Source: Hymenobacter sediminis
GTDB taxonomy: Bacteria; Bacteroidota; Bacteroidia; Cytophagales; Hymenobacteraceae
Reading direction: 5' to 3'
NCBI RefSeq assembly: GCF_003231285.1
Contig: NZ_QKNS01000002.1
Coordinates: forward strand, 310,001-374,000
DNA length: 64,000 nt
Shown here: positions 1-9,215 of the stretch, one piece after another
Numbering within the stretch: position 1 is the first letter of the stretch
Layout: each line of letters starts with the position of its first letter
Notes under the pieces: model-generated
Seen by the model: the letters and a program-made list of their open reading frames with translations, nothing else
The model's database searches: none
What the model was told of the DNA's origin: nothing
Program-made: the position numbers and the translations under genes

Positions 1-857
1 CCTAATTCATTGCGGCTGAACGTCCACTCCGGCGTATAAACATATTGCTTATCGGCCTCCAGGTTAAACCACGCCCCGGCTTTTGGCTGCGGCCCGGCTT
101 TTAATACATGCACTTGCTGCGCCGGCATGTAGCTCTGAGCCAGCAGCACCATTCGCCGGCCTGTGGCCGGCTGGGTTGCTACATCCAGCACGAGCACTGC
201 ATGCCCCGGCGAACCACCCCGAATGAGCACGTCGCCGGGCTGCACTTGGGCCAGGGGCATCGGCCGCAGCTCTTTGCTCAAGGAAAGCGTACCGGCGTAA
301 GTGAAAATCTGGTCGAGGTAGCGGCGGAAGGTGGCGTGGTCGGGTTTTTCAACGGGTTTGGGGTTAGGCACCACCTCGTTGCCTTCTACCCGAAATCCGC
401 GGCCCTGGTACCAGTCCTGAAACCGGATATCGTGGCCGCTGGTGAGGTGAAAGTGCACTTGATCGGGGTTCTGACTGAACTCATATTCTGCCCGCAGCCG
501 AATGACAGCATCGGCGCACTGCTGCAGGTCGCGGGTTCCTACATCTAAATCTAGCACGGCGGCATGCACATCCTGGCGGTCCTTGAGCTTGCCGTTGTGC
601 AGGTGTACCGCGGTGCCGGCCGGCAGCAGCGGAACCTCCCGCAGCCAGGCCCCAAACGAGCCGGGCGCTACTGCCACGCGCTGGTAGCCCACCGGAACCG
701 GAAACCGGGCGGCCAGGGTCTGGCCCGAGCGGTAACGTCCGGCCGGCAGCCAGGGGTAGTGGTTCCCTAGAAGGGGTAGGGAAGGCAGAAGAGTAATTGG
801 TACATAGGACGTGACGGCGCTTAATGCGGCACCCAACAGGATAATCTTACCAAGCAT
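1..857 (-). CDS. DUF4846 domain-containing exported protein (3' end missing)
   Basis: The reading frame on the minus strand is open from an ATG at 857 to the left edge, giving 285 codons without a stop, so the C-terminus lies outside the window. The N-terminus (MLGKIILLGAALSAVTSYV) looks like a signal peptide. The body contains stretches typical of DUF4846 proteins: an HLHNGKLK segment near residue 85, a DLDVGTRDLQQCADAVIRLR segment, and a late PGDVLIRGGSPGHAVLVLD segment. DUF4846 is a Bacteroidota family of about 280-300 residues with a lipid-anchored or periplasmic location and no assigned reaction; the GHAVLVLD stretch recalls papain-like folds, but that is inference. It lies downstream of topA in the same direction with a terminator between them, so it is probably a separate unit. 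No strong promoter element was identified. Confidence 0.75.
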   Translation of the reverse strand, partial: MLGKIILLGAALSAVTSYVPITLLPSLPLLGNHYPWLPAGRYRSGQTLAARFPVPVGYQRVAVAPGSFGAWLREVPLLPAGTAVHLHNGKLKDRQDVHAAVLDLDVGTRDLQQCADAVIRLRAEYEFSQNPDQVHFHLTSGHDIRFQDWYQGRGFRVEGNEVVPNPKPVEKPDHATFRRYLDQIFTYAGTLSLSKELRPMPLAQVQPGDVLIRGGSPGHAVLVLDVATQPATGRRMVLLAQSYMPAQQVHVLKAGPQPKAGAWFNLEADKQYVYTPEWTFSRNEL

Positions 858-926
858 ACAAAAGCAGATATTAAGTAGAGCTAATATAACGGGCCGTACG
901 GGCTGATATTGAGGATATGCGCAAAA

Positions 927-962
927 TAAAAAGGCTCACCTGCTGTAGGTGAGCCTTTTTCA
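927..962. terminator. Bidirectional intrinsic terminator after topA
   Basis: A perfect 9-bp stem (GGCTCACCT at 933-941, AGGTGAGCC at 947-955) with a 5-nt loop is flanked by an A-run on the left and a T-run on the right, so it can stop transcription in both directions. It follows the topA stop on the minus strand. Confidence 0.85.
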
Positions 963-980
963 AGGAAAGTGAAATACAGA

Positions 981-3446
981 TTACTTCGCCTTTCCGGTTG
1001 CTTTCTTAGCGGTAGTGCCCGCTGCCTTTTTAGCTGCTGGTTTCTTGGCCGCAGGTTTTTTAGCTGCTGCTTTTTTGGCTGGGGTATCGGCTTTTTCAGC
1101 AGCTTCAGGTGCTGCCTTCTTCGCAAAGCGGCCCCCTTTGGCTGGTTTGTCGGGGGTAGCCTCCGCCAACTCCAGGCAGCGCTCCAATGTCAGACCCGCC
1201 GGGTCTTCGCCCTTCGGAATCTTCACGTTCTTCTTGCCCGCCACAATGTAGGGCCCGAAGCGACCATTCAACACCTGCACATCGGGGTTCTCGGGGAACT
1301 CCTTAATCAGACGCTCGGCATCAGCTTTGCGCTTGGCCTCAATCAGGTCAATGGCTTCCTGGGCCGTGATGGTGTGCGGGTCCTGCTCCTTGGTAAGTGA
1401 GTAGAACTTGCTGTCGTGGCGGATGTAGGGGCCAAACCGACCTAGGGCAGCAGTCATATCCTTGTCCTCAAACTGGCCTACAATGCGCGGCAGTTTGAAT
1501 AGGTCCAGGGCTTCCTCTAGGGTTATGCTCTCAATGAACTGTCCCTTGCGTAGGCTGGCGTACACCGCCTTTTCCTCCGAGCCTTCTTTGGGTTCAATCT
1601 GGACGTAAGGGCCGAAACGGCCCAGGCGCGCCGTAATTTTCTGTCCGGTTTCGGGGTGGGTCCCGATTTCACGGTTGCTACCCAGCGTGCTGCGCTCTAT
1701 GTCTTGGCCGCGCTCCACGGTTTCATGGAAGGTGCCATAAAAACCGGCCAGCATATCGGTCCACTGTTCCTGCCCGTCGGCAATGCGGTCAAACTCGTCC
1801 TCTACCTTCGCCGTGAACTGATAATCAACGATTACCGGGAAGTGCTCTACCAGGAAGTCGTTGACCACCATGGCTGTATCGGTGGGGAAAAGCTTGGCTT
1901 TATCAGCGCCGTAGGTTTCGGTTTTTACCTCCGTCTTCACCTCAGCACCCTCCAGCGTCAGTACATGAAACTTGCGCTCCTTGCCCTCGCGTGAGTCCTT
2001 CTCAACATAGCCACGCTTCTGAATGGTGCTGATGGTAGGCGCGTACGTGGAAGGACGGCCAATACCCATTTCCTCCAGCTTTTTCACCAGCGAGGCTTCG
2101 GTGTAACGAGCGGGCGGCGTAGCGTAACGCTCCGTGGCGCGTAGTTGCTGCAGGGGCAATTCCTGGCCTACGTTGAGCGGCGGTAACCCCCGCGAAAACG
2201 ACGATTCGCCGTCTTGCTCGTCATCGTCTTTGCTTTCGGCGTAAGCCTTCAGGAAACCTTCAAACGTGATAACCTCGCCGGTAGCTGTGAGGGTAGTACC
2301 GGGTTGCGTGCTGATGCCGATGGTAGCCACCGTGCGTTCAATCACTGCGTCGGCCATTTGCGAAGCCAAGGCGCGCTTGCGGATCAGGTCGTAGAGGCGC
2401 TGCTCCTGAGAATCGGAACCAGCCTTTACCAAAGCGAAGTCAGTAGGACGAATAGCTTCGTGGGCTTCCTGGGCCGAGGCCGACTTGGTTTTGAACTGCC
2501 GGGTGTTAGCGTATTCAGCACCGTAGGCAGCGGTAATGGCTTCCTTGGCAGCGGCCAGTGCATCCTGCGACAGGTTCACGGAGTCCGTCCGCATGTAGCT
2601 GATCTTGCCCGCTTCATAAAGCTTCTGGGCCACGCTCATCGTCTGAGCCACCGAGAAACCTAGCTTGCGCGAAGCTTCCTGCTGCAGGGTAGAGGTAGTA
2701 AACGGCGGAGCCGGGCTGCGCTTGCCAGGCTTTTTCTCGAGGTTTTCAATGCGGTAGGCCGCTCCCACGCACCGGGCCAAGAAGGCTTCGGCCTCCTCAC
2801 GGGTTTTGAAGCGGGTAGGGAGTTCAGCTTCCAATACGGCGCCCCGGCCAGCATCGAAGCGTGCTACTACGCGGTAGGCTGAGGAGGTTTTAAACTGGCT
2901 GATTTCCCGCTCCCGCTCTACCACCAGCCGCACGGCCACCGACTGCACCCGGCCGGCTGACAAGCCAGTCTTTACTTTTTTCCACAGCACCGGGCTTAGC
3001 TCAAAGCCTACGAGGCGGTCAAGCACGCGCCGGGCTTGCTGAGCGTTAACCAAGTTGAGGTCAATTTCCCGGGGCGTGGCAATGGCATTAAGAATAGCAT
3101 TCTTCGTGATTTCGCGGAACACAATGCGCCGCGTCTTCTCGTCGTTGAGGTTCAGAGTCTCGGCCAGGTGCCATGAAATAGCTTCGCCCTCGCGGTCATC
3201 GTCACTAGCCAACCAAACTGTTTCGGCTTCTTTGGCAAGCTTCTTCAACTGGCTAATTACTTCCCGCTTATCAGCCGATACTACATAGGTAGGCTTGAAG
3301 CCATTGGCAATATCAATGGCATTATTGTCCTTGGGCAAGTCGCGGACGTGGCCGAAGCTAGACTTGACCACGAAGTCCTTGCCCAAGTAGCCCTCAATGG
3401 TTTTGGCCTTGGCAGGAGATTCGACGATGACTAAATTTTTAACCAT
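981..3446 (-). CDS. topA: DNA topoisomerase I (type IA)
   Basis: An 821-residue type IA topoisomerase, which relaxes negative supercoils through a covalent 5'-phosphotyrosine intermediate. The N-terminal Toprim domain starts with VIVESPAKAKTIEGYLG and carries the acidic DDDREGE cluster at about residues 82-88. The catalytic tyrosine is Y284 in ISYMRTDSV. The core continues to about residue 590, followed by three C-terminal repeats each containing GRFGPY, where the E. coli enzyme has zinc ribbons; no cysteine zinc sites are visible. The last 45 residues are an Ala/Lys-rich tail (AAKKPAAKK repeats), which probably binds DNA nonspecifically. The start at 3446 gives the family-typical MVKNLVIVESPAKAKT N-terminus. 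The gene is transcribed alone, divergently from the chemosensory cluster, and ends at a strong terminator. Confidence 0.97.
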   Translation of the reverse strand: MVKNLVIVESPAKAKTIEGYLGKDFVVKSSFGHVRDLPKDNNAIDIANGFKPTYVVSADKREVISQLKKLAKEAETVWLASDDDREGEAISWHLAETLNLNDEKTRRIVFREITKNAILNAIATPREIDLNLVNAQQARRVLDRLVGFELSPVLWKKVKTGLSAGRVQSVAVRLVVEREREISQFKTSSAYRVVARFDAGRGAVLEAELPTRFKTREEAEAFLARCVGAAYRIENLEKKPGKRSPAPPFTTSTLQQEASRKLGFSVAQTMSVAQKLYEAGKISYMRTDSVNLSQDALAAAKEAITAAYGAEYANTRQFKTKSASAQEAHEAIRPTDFALVKAGSDSQEQRLYDLIRKRALASQMADAVIERTVATIGISTQPGTTLTATGEVITFEGFLKAYAESKDDDEQDGESSFSRGLPPLNVGQELPLQQLRATERYATPPARYTEASLVKKLEEMGIGRPSTYAPTISTIQKRGYVEKDSREGKERKFHVLTLEGAEVKTEVKTETYGADKAKLFPTDTAMVVNDFLVEHFPVIVDYQFTAKVEDEFDRIADGQEQWTDMLAGFYGTFHETVERGQDIERSTLGSNREIGTHPETGQKITARLGRFGPYVQIEPKEGSEEKAVYASLRKGQFIESITLEEALDLFKLPRIVGQFEDKDMTAALGRFGPYIRHDSKFYSLTKEQDPHTITAQEAIDLIEAKRKADAERLIKEFPENPDVQVLNGRFGPYIVAGKKNVKIPKGEDPAGLTLERCLELAEATPDKPAKGGRFAKKAAPEAAEKADTPAKKAAAKKPAAKKPAAKKAAGTTAKKATGKAK

Positions 3447-3775
3447 AGGGGTGGGATACGCTAGGCTTGTTTCGTAGGAAACGGCGGGGGAAGCGCAAAA
3501 GTTGAATTTTGCCGCAAAGATGCTGGAATAATCCGGCCTAGCAGCAGCAAGACAAGAATATCAGCTTGGTTTGCTCGGGCGGTTAGCGGCACTAAGTACC
3601 CTGTTGCACGGCAAATAGTTCATATTCCGAAGGTTAGTAGAAATAGCTAAGTTTTCAGGCAGAATTGTGCGCAGACAAGTCTATTTGCTAACTTTGCCCG
3701 TTCCTGAACCCTGTTACCTAGGGTTCTGTTAGGGCACCACCCTGCTTTAAGTGGGTTTCGCTACACCTCTAGTTT
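3447..3775. other. Divergent intergenic region topA / chemoreceptor
   Basis: This 329-bp gap holds no convincing gene. It carries the presumed promoters for both flanking genes. For topA, the minus strand has a near-consensus -7 (CATCTTTG, plus-strand 3515-3522). For the receptor gene there is a full TAnnTTTG match at 3689-3696. The receptor leader is about 75 nt long. Confidence 0.6.
3665..3696 (+). promoter_or_regulatory. Bacteroidota-type promoter of the chemosensory operon
   Basis: A -7 element TAACTTTG (3689-3696) matches the Bacteroidota consensus TAnnTTTG, with TTG at 3665-3667 as a possible -33 element 21 nt upstream. The predicted start of transcription is near 3701, about 75 nt before the receptor ATG. 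Confidence 0.55.
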
Positions 3776-6700
3776 ATGGCATCAGCTAAGACGCCCAAAA
3801 ACAACCAACCGGCCCCCGCCGCTCCGGATACATTTGACGAATCGACATTGGTAAACGCCGACGATGACGACGGGGCTACTGCAATGTCGCAGCCTAATAA
3901 CTATACCCGTAAACGGGGTACGGCCAGCACGGCTGGCTACAGCAACCAGGATCCTGATTATATTAATGATCAGTTGAACCGGGTTTTGTATGCCCTCGAC
4001 GCCTTTAAGAAAGGCGACGTATCGGTACGGCTGACCAAGCAGAACGATGACATCTTCGCTGAAATAGCCGAGGCCTACAACTCCATGGTGGAGATGATTG
4101 GTGGGGTAGGCGGCGAGGTGTCGCGCATTTCGAAAGTTGCCGGGGTAGAGGGTAACTTGAAGGCTCGCGCTTCCGCTGACAATGCAGCGGGTTTCTGGCG
4201 CGACATGATCAACAACATCAATGGCCTGGTAGATAGCATTGCCGTGCCGGTGTTGGAGGTGGGCAAGGTGCTCAAGAACATCAGCAAAGGCAATCTGGAC
4301 GAAACCTTTCAGATTCCGGTGTCGGGTGACTTTAAGGTGATGGCCGAAACCATCAACAAGACTATCGACAACCTGAACCTGTTCGCCGGCGAGGTAACCC
4401 GCGTGGCCCAGGAAGTAGGTACGGAGGGTAAGCTCGGTGGCCAAGCCTCGGTGCCAAACGTGGGTGGTATCTGGAAGGAGCTGACGGACAACGTAAACTA
4501 CATGGCCTCGAACCTGACCTCTCAGGTGCGAGACATTGCCAACGTGGCAACCGCCGTAGCCCGCGGCGACTTGTCGCAGAAGATTACGGTAGACGTGAAG
4601 GGCGAACTGCTGCAACTGAAGCAGAACCTCAACCAGATGGTGGATTCCCTGAACCTGTTCGCCGGCGAGGTAACCCGTGTGGCGCAAGAGGTAGGTACCG
4701 AGGGTAAGCTCGGCGGCCAGGCTAGCGTACCAAACGTAGGCGGGGTGTGGAAGCAACTGACGGACAACGTAAACACGATGGCCTCAAACCTGACCCTGCA
4801 GGTACGAGACATTGCTAACGTGGCAACCGCCGTAGCAAAAGGTGACCTGACTCAGAAAATCACCGTGGACGTGAAAGGGGAACTGCTTCAGCTGAAGCAG
4901 AACCTCAACCAGATGGTGGACTCGCTCAACCTATTCGCCGGTGAGGTAACTCGTGTGGCGCAAGAGGTAGGTACGGAAGGCCGCCTCGGTGGCCAGGCCA
5001 GCGTACCGAACGTGGCTGGCGTATGGAAGGAGCTGACCGACAACGTAAACTACATGGCCTCGAACCTGACTTTGCAGGTACGAGACATTGCTAACGTGGC
5101 AACCGCCGTAGCAAAAGGCGACTTGTCGCAGAAGATTACGGTAGACGTAAAGGGCGAACTGCTGCAACTGAAGCAGAACCTGAACCAAATGGTGGACTCG
5201 CTCAACCTGTTCGCTGGCGAGGTAACTCGCGTGGCTCTTGAAGTAGGTACGGAAGGGAAACTAGGTGGTCAGGCTTCTGTACCCAATGTAGCGGGCGTAT
5301 GGAAGGAGCTGACGGACAACGTAAACTACATGGCCTCAAACCTGACTTTGCAGGTGCGAGACATTGCTAACGTGGCAACCGCCGTAGCCCGCGGCGACTT
5401 GTCGCAGAAAATGACTGTAGATGTGAAAGGAGAAATCCTGGAGCTGAAGAACATCCTCAACCAGATGGTGGACTCGCTCAACATCTTCGGTGACGAAGTA
5501 ACCCGCGTGGCCCGCGAAGTAGGTACGGAGGGTAAGCTCGGCGGCCAAGCCAACGTGCCCCGCGTAGGTGGTACTTGGAAAGAACTGACGGACAACGTAA
5601 ACACGATGGCCTCGAACCTGACTTTGCAGGTACGAGACATTGCCAACGTAGCTACCGCTGTAGCAAAAGGTGACCTGACCCAGAAGATGACGGTGGATGT
5701 AAAAGGCGAGATTCTCGACCTAAAAAACATCCTCAATCAGATGGTGGACTCGCTTAATATCTTCGCCGGCGAGGTAACCCGCGTAGCGCGCGAGGTAGGT
5801 ACCGAGGGTATTCTGGGCGGTCAGGCCAACGTGCCGAGCGTTTCGGGTACGTGGAAAGACCTCACCGACAACGTAAATACGATGGCCTCGAACCTGACCT
5901 CTCAGGTACGAGATATTGCCAACGTGGCAACTGCCGTAGCCCGCGGCGACCTAAGCCAAAAGGTAACGGTAAACGTACGCGGCGAGCTGTTGCAGCTGAA
6001 AGAGAACTTGAACCAGATGGTGGACTCGCTGAATACGTTCGGCGACGAAGTAACCCGCGTGGCCCGCGAAGTAGGCACGGAAGGTCGCCTGGGCGGCCAA
6101 GCCGTGGTACCCAACGTGCGCGGTACGTGGAAAGACCTGACGGACAACGTAAACACCATGGCTGCCTCGCTGACCTCTCAGGTGCGAGACATTGCCAACG
6201 TAACCTCCGCCGTAGCCCGCGGCGACCTAAGCCAGAAAGTATCGGTAGATGTAAAAGGCGAGCTGCTCGACCTCAAGGACAACATCAACGTGATGGTGGA
6301 CTCCTTGAACATCTTTGCCGGCGAGGTAACCCGCGTGGCCTTGGAAGTAGGTACCGAAGGCCGTCTCGGTGGTCAAGCCAACGTACCCAGCGTGAGCGGG
6401 GTATGGAAGGAGCTGACTGACCGGGTAAACACCATGGCCTCGAACCTTACCACGCAGGTACGCGGTATCGTGAAGGTAGTTACGGCCGTATCGCAGGGTG
6501 ACTTGACCCAGAAGCTGACTTTGGACGCTAAAGGGGAGGTAGCCGACCTGGCCGAAACCATCAACCGAATGGTGGACGACCTGAACCGTCTGGCTTCGGA
6601 AGTTAGCCGCGTGGCACGTGTAGCGGGTGGCGAAGGCAAGCTGACGGAACGCGCCACAGTAACCGACGTATCGGGCTCCTGGAAAGAACTGGTGGACACC

Positions 6701-8125
6701 CTGAACGCCCTGATTGAATCCATTGCGTCGCCGGTACTAGAAGTATCGCGCGTAGTACGAGCCATTTCAGAAGGCGACCTGCAGCAGCAGGTGGAAATCG
6801 AAACCACCGGCGACATCCGCGCCATGGCCGACGCTCTGAACCTGGCCGTAGACAACCTCAACGAGTTGCTCGGTGAGATTAATGAATCGTCGCAGATCGT
6901 AGGGGAGTCGTCGGAGGAAATGGTGGTGAAAGGGCAGGAGATGAGCCGGGTGACCGTTGACGTGGCCCTGGCCATGCAGCAGATGGCCGAAGGCGCCCAG
7001 AACCAGGCTCTCAAGACCGACCAGGCCTTCAAGCTGATCGAGGAAATTATGCAGGCTACCAAGGAAACGGCCGGTAAAGCCGACGTTGGTATCAAGGCTG
7101 CTATCCTCGGTGAGCAAACCTCACAGCTGGGTCTGAAAACGGTAGCAGAAGTGGTGAAAAACATGGAGGAAATCAGCTCGGCTGCCGCCCAGACCTCCAA
7201 GACCATCGAAGTACTGAGCACCCGCTCTCAGGAAATCAGCAAGTCGCTGGGCGTTATCACCGATATTGCCTCGCAAACCAACCTGCTGGCTCTGAATGCT
7301 GCTATCGAAGCGGCCCGTGCCGGGGAAGCTGGCCGTGGTTTCGCGGTAGTAGCTGAAGAAATCCGTAAGCTGGCAGAGGGCTCTCGTAAGTCGGCTAGTG
7401 AAATTGCAACTCTGGTAGAAGACGTTAAAAAGGATACTACCTCAGCGGCAACGGCAATCAGCACCATGGAAGGCCGAGTACTTAAAGGCAAGAACGCTAC
7501 ATTCGAAGCTAGCTCGGCCTTTAAGAACATTGCCACCAGCAGCGGCGAAACGCTCCGCACTTCCCGCGACATTCTGACGGCCACGGAGGTGCAGAAAACC
7601 TCTATTGGCGACGTAGTAAAATACGTGGAAGAGGTAGTAGCCATTGCCGAACAGACGGCTTCCGGTACTCAGCAGGTTGCCAGCACCGCCAAGCAGCTTT
7701 CCACAAGCATGCAGGAGCTGACTACCAGCAGCCAGAAGCTCACGGACATTGCCGACGACCTGCAGCTAGGCCTCTCAGCCTTCCAGCTGATGGAAGACTT
7801 GGAACCAGAGCCCGAACCAGAACCAGAGCCTATCCGTCGACGGACGTTGTTACGGCGAGCTGTGGCTACCCCAGTTCCGGCGGCTAACGCTACCAACAGG
7901 GCTGCTCGCCGGGCAACCACTACAGTTGCGGAAGCTCCGGCTACATCGGCTCGGAAAACAACACGCCGAGCTGTGGCTGCTACCCCTGCGCCGACAGTAA
8001 ATCCTGACCAGCCTGCGGCTCCGGCTGCTCCCAAGAATAACCGCTCCCGCCGGAAAGAGGCTAAGGCCGAAACGCCTGCTCCAGCCCCGGCCAAGGCTCG
8101 GTCCTCAAAAGGGAAAGCCAAGTAA
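3776..8125 (+). CDS. Soluble poly-HAMP methyl-accepting chemotaxis protein with basic tail
   Basis: A 1449-residue chemoreceptor without any membrane span or signal peptide, so it should act in the cytoplasm. An acidic, low-complexity N-terminus (about 1-65) leads into a divergent HAMP-type unit, then eight near-identical 92-residue units (residues 200-935), then further divergent units up to about residue 1050. Each unit contains VGTEG-LGGQ, DNVNxMASNLT and [16 protein letters not shown] blocks, like the HAMP arrays of fungal group III and related bacterial histidine kinases. The C-terminal signalling hairpin includes [20 protein letters not shown], the CheA/CheW-binding tip. After an [10 protein letters not shown] stretch comes a tail of about 97 residues with 23 Lys/Arg and 4 acidic residues. 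No ligand-binding domain other than the HAMP array is seen. It is the first gene of the cluster with cheW, cheY, cheB, cheA and cheC. Confidence 0.93.
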   Translation: MASAKTPKNNQPAPAAPDTFDESTLVNADDDDGATAMSQPNNYTRKRGTASTAGYSNQDPDYINDQLNRVLYALDAFKKGDVSVRLTKQNDDIFAEIAEAYNSMVEMIGGVGGEVSRISKVAGVEGNLKARASADNAAGFWRDMINNINGLVDSIAVPVLEVGKVLKNISKGNLDETFQIPVSGDFKVMAETINKTIDNLNLFAGEVTRVAQEVGTEGKLGGQASVPNVGGIWKELTDNVNYMASNLTSQVRDIANVATAVARGDLSQKITVDVKGELLQLKQNLNQMVDSLNLFAGEVTRVAQEVGTEGKLGGQASVPNVGGVWKQLTDNVNTMASNLTLQVRDIANVATAVAKGDLTQKITVDVKGELLQLKQNLNQMVDSLNLFAGEVTRVAQEVGTEGRLGGQASVPNVAGVWKELTDNVNYMASNLTLQVRDIANVATAVAKGDLSQKITVDVKGELLQLKQNLNQMVDSLNLFAGEVTRVALEVGTEGKLGGQASVPNVAGVWKELTDNVNYMASNLTLQVRDIANVATAVARGDLSQKMTVDVKGEILELKNILNQMVDSLNIFGDEVTRVAREVGTEGKLGGQANVPRVGGTWKELTDNVNTMASNLTLQVRDIANVATAVAKGDLTQKMTVDVKGEILDLKNILNQMVDSLNIFAGEVTRVAREVGTEGILGGQANVPSVSGTWKDLTDNVNTMASNLTSQVRDIANVATAVARGDLSQKVTVNVRGELLQLKENLNQMVDSLNTFGDEVTRVAREVGTEGRLGGQAVVPNVRGTWKDLTDNVNTMAASLTSQVRDIANVTSAVARGDLSQKVSVDVKGELLDLKDNINVMVDSLNIFAGEVTRVALEVGTEGRLGGQANVPSVSGVWKELTDRVNTMASNLTTQVRGIVKVVTAVSQGDLTQKLTLDAKGEVADLAETINRMVDDLNRLASEVSRVARVAGGEGKLTERATVTDVSGSWKELVDTLNALIESIASPVLEVSRVVRAISEGDLQQQVEIETTGDIRAMADALNLAVDNLNELLGEINESSQIVGESSEEMVVKGQEMSRVTVDVALAMQQMAEGAQNQALKTDQAFKLIEEIMQATKETAGKADVGIKAAILGEQTSQLGLKTVAEVVKNMEEISSAAAQTSKTIEVLSTRSQEISKSLGVITDIASQTNLLALNAAIEAARAGEAGRGFAVVAEEIRKLAEGSRKSASEIATLVEDVKKDTTSAATAISTMEGRVLKGKNATFEASSAFKNIATSSGETLRTSRDILTATEVQKTSIGDVVKYVEEVVAIAEQTASGTQQVASTAKQLSTSMQELTTSSQKLTDIADDLQLGLSAFQLMEDLEPEPEPEPEPIRRRTLLRRAVATPVPAANATNRAARRATTTVAEAPATSARKTTRRAVAATPAPTVNPDQPAAPAAPKNNRSRRKEAKAETPAPAPAKARSSKGKAK
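4373..6580 (+). repeat. Eight tandem 276-bp in-frame repeats encoding HAMP units
   Basis: Eight consecutive copies of a 276-bp (92-codon) unit, each starting at a CTGAAC-type codon pair (Leu-Asn); boundaries at 4373, 4649 and 6581 were checked and are consistent with a period of 276. Copies 1-4 are nearly identical in protein and DNA; copies 5-8 diverge slightly (FGDEV or FAGEV in place of FAGEV). Confidence 0.9.
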
Positions 8126-8197
8126 GTATTGTTTTAACTCTGCTCCGGGTCTTCGCTTTCTGCGGATGGCCCGGAGTAGGCGACCATAATTTCAGGC

Positions 8198-8725
8198 ATG
8201 CCTGAGTCGGAAAAGAACGTCAAACAGGACCCTATTATTCAACTGATTGTATTTCGGTTGGGCGATGAGGAATACGGTATTCGCATTGAGCAGGTGAAGG
8301 AAGTGACCATCACTCCGGAAATTGCTCGTATGCCTAAAACTCCTCCGTTTGTGAAGGGCATTGCGAACCTGCGTGGCGATATTATTGCTATTGTCGACTT
8401 AGAAGAGCGGTTTCGCCTACGTCCGGCTGAGGTGGAAATGCCCTCTATGTCCTACACCATGGCAATTGAGGCCAAAGAGTACACCATTGGTATAATGGTG
8501 CGCGAAGTGCCTCAGCCGTTGTCCATTCCGGTGTCCAGCATTGAAAAGGCCCCCGAATTCATTCAGGACATCAACATTCACGATAAATACATTGAGGGAA
8601 TTGCCAAAGTCGATGGCCGCATTGTTGTGGTTCTTGATATGCTGAAGCTGCTTACCCCCTCTGAAATCATGCAGTTGCAGCCGAAAGCAGAATCTTCCGC
8701 CGCCGGCAGCCGTACAAAGGGCTAG
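8198..8725 (+). CDS. cheW: Chemotaxis coupling protein CheW
   Basis: A 175-residue CheW-domain protein that links receptors to the CheA kinase. The family core is clear: IIQLIVFRLGDEEYGIRIEQ near the N-terminus, followed by VKEV, the conserved FVKGIANLRGDIIAIVDLEE strand pair, and a late GRIVVVLDMLKLLT segment. A short charged N-terminus and a C-terminal extension rich in Ser/Ala/Lys flank the domain. It begins 72 nt after the receptor stop and ends 46 nt before cheY, in the same direction, which supports co-transcription. Nothing unusual is visible in the fold. It should assemble with the soluble receptor and CheA as a cytoplasmic array. Confidence 0.95.
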   Translation: MPESEKNVKQDPIIQLIVFRLGDEEYGIRIEQVKEVTITPEIARMPKTPPFVKGIANLRGDIIAIVDLEERFRLRPAEVEMPSMSYTMAIEAKEYTIGIMVREVPQPLSIPVSSIEKAPEFIQDINIHDKYIEGIAKVDGRIVVVLDMLKLLTPSEIMQLQPKAESSAAGSRTKG

Positions 8726-8771
8726 TCCTTTTGCACTGTTCAGCTTCTTACTTTTCCTCATTTCCTTTTCC

Positions 8772-9161
8772 ATGAAAAACCGCATCCTCATCGTCGACGA
8801 CTCCTTTTACATGCGCACGATGCTCAAGAATATGCTCACTGACGCCGGCTATGAGGTGGTAGGAGAAGCTGCTAATGGGCAACAGGCACTGGAAATGGCA
8901 GCTGAGACGAAGCCCGATCTAATTACGCTCGATGTTATCCTGCCTGACAATACAGGCCTAGATGTGTTGAAAGGCATCCGACTGGACCAGCCGGAAGTGA
9001 AAGTTGTCATGTGCTCGGCCGTAGGACAGGAAGTTATTGTAAACGAAGCCCTTGAGAGTGGCGCCACGGCCTACATTGTGAAGCCTTTCTCTGAAGAGAA
9101 AGTACTGGAAATTGTTGGCAGCGCCCTGCAGGAGTCGCCGTCTGCTACTGAGCAGGAATAA
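8772..9161 (+). CDS. cheY: Stand-alone response regulator CheY
   Basis: A single receiver domain of 129 residues. All catalytic positions are present: acidic pair D9-D10 in ILIVDDS, phosphoacceptor D54 in LITLDVILP, S82 in VVMCSAVGQ and K104 in YIVKPFS. There is no output domain. It is likely phosphorylated by CheA of the same cluster and dephosphorylated by the adjacent CheC. Its target is unknown: no flagellar gene is in the window, and in Bacteroidota such regulators may act on gliding or on non-motility outputs. It sits between cheW and cheB with gaps of about 50 nt, consistent with one operon. Confidence 0.93.
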   Translation: MKNRILIVDDSFYMRTMLKNMLTDAGYEVVGEAANGQQALEMAAETKPDLITLDVILPDNTGLDVLKGIRLDQPEVKVVMCSAVGQEVIVNEALESGATAYIVKPFSEEKVLEIVGSALQESPSATEQE

Positions 9162-9215
9162 GTCCCTTCTGCATCCCGCCAGCTCTTCGTCTGCTTTCAG
9201 TAGCTAGTTCTTCTC

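Noticed and set aside
3782..4756. A 324-codon open frame on the minus strand inside the chemoreceptor gene
   Set aside because: It is the antisense shadow of the HAMP repeats and shows the same periodicity without a recognisable protein family.
4373..6580. Regular repeats considered as a CRISPR array
   Set aside because: The unit is 276 bp, in frame, encodes HAMP domains and has no unique spacers.
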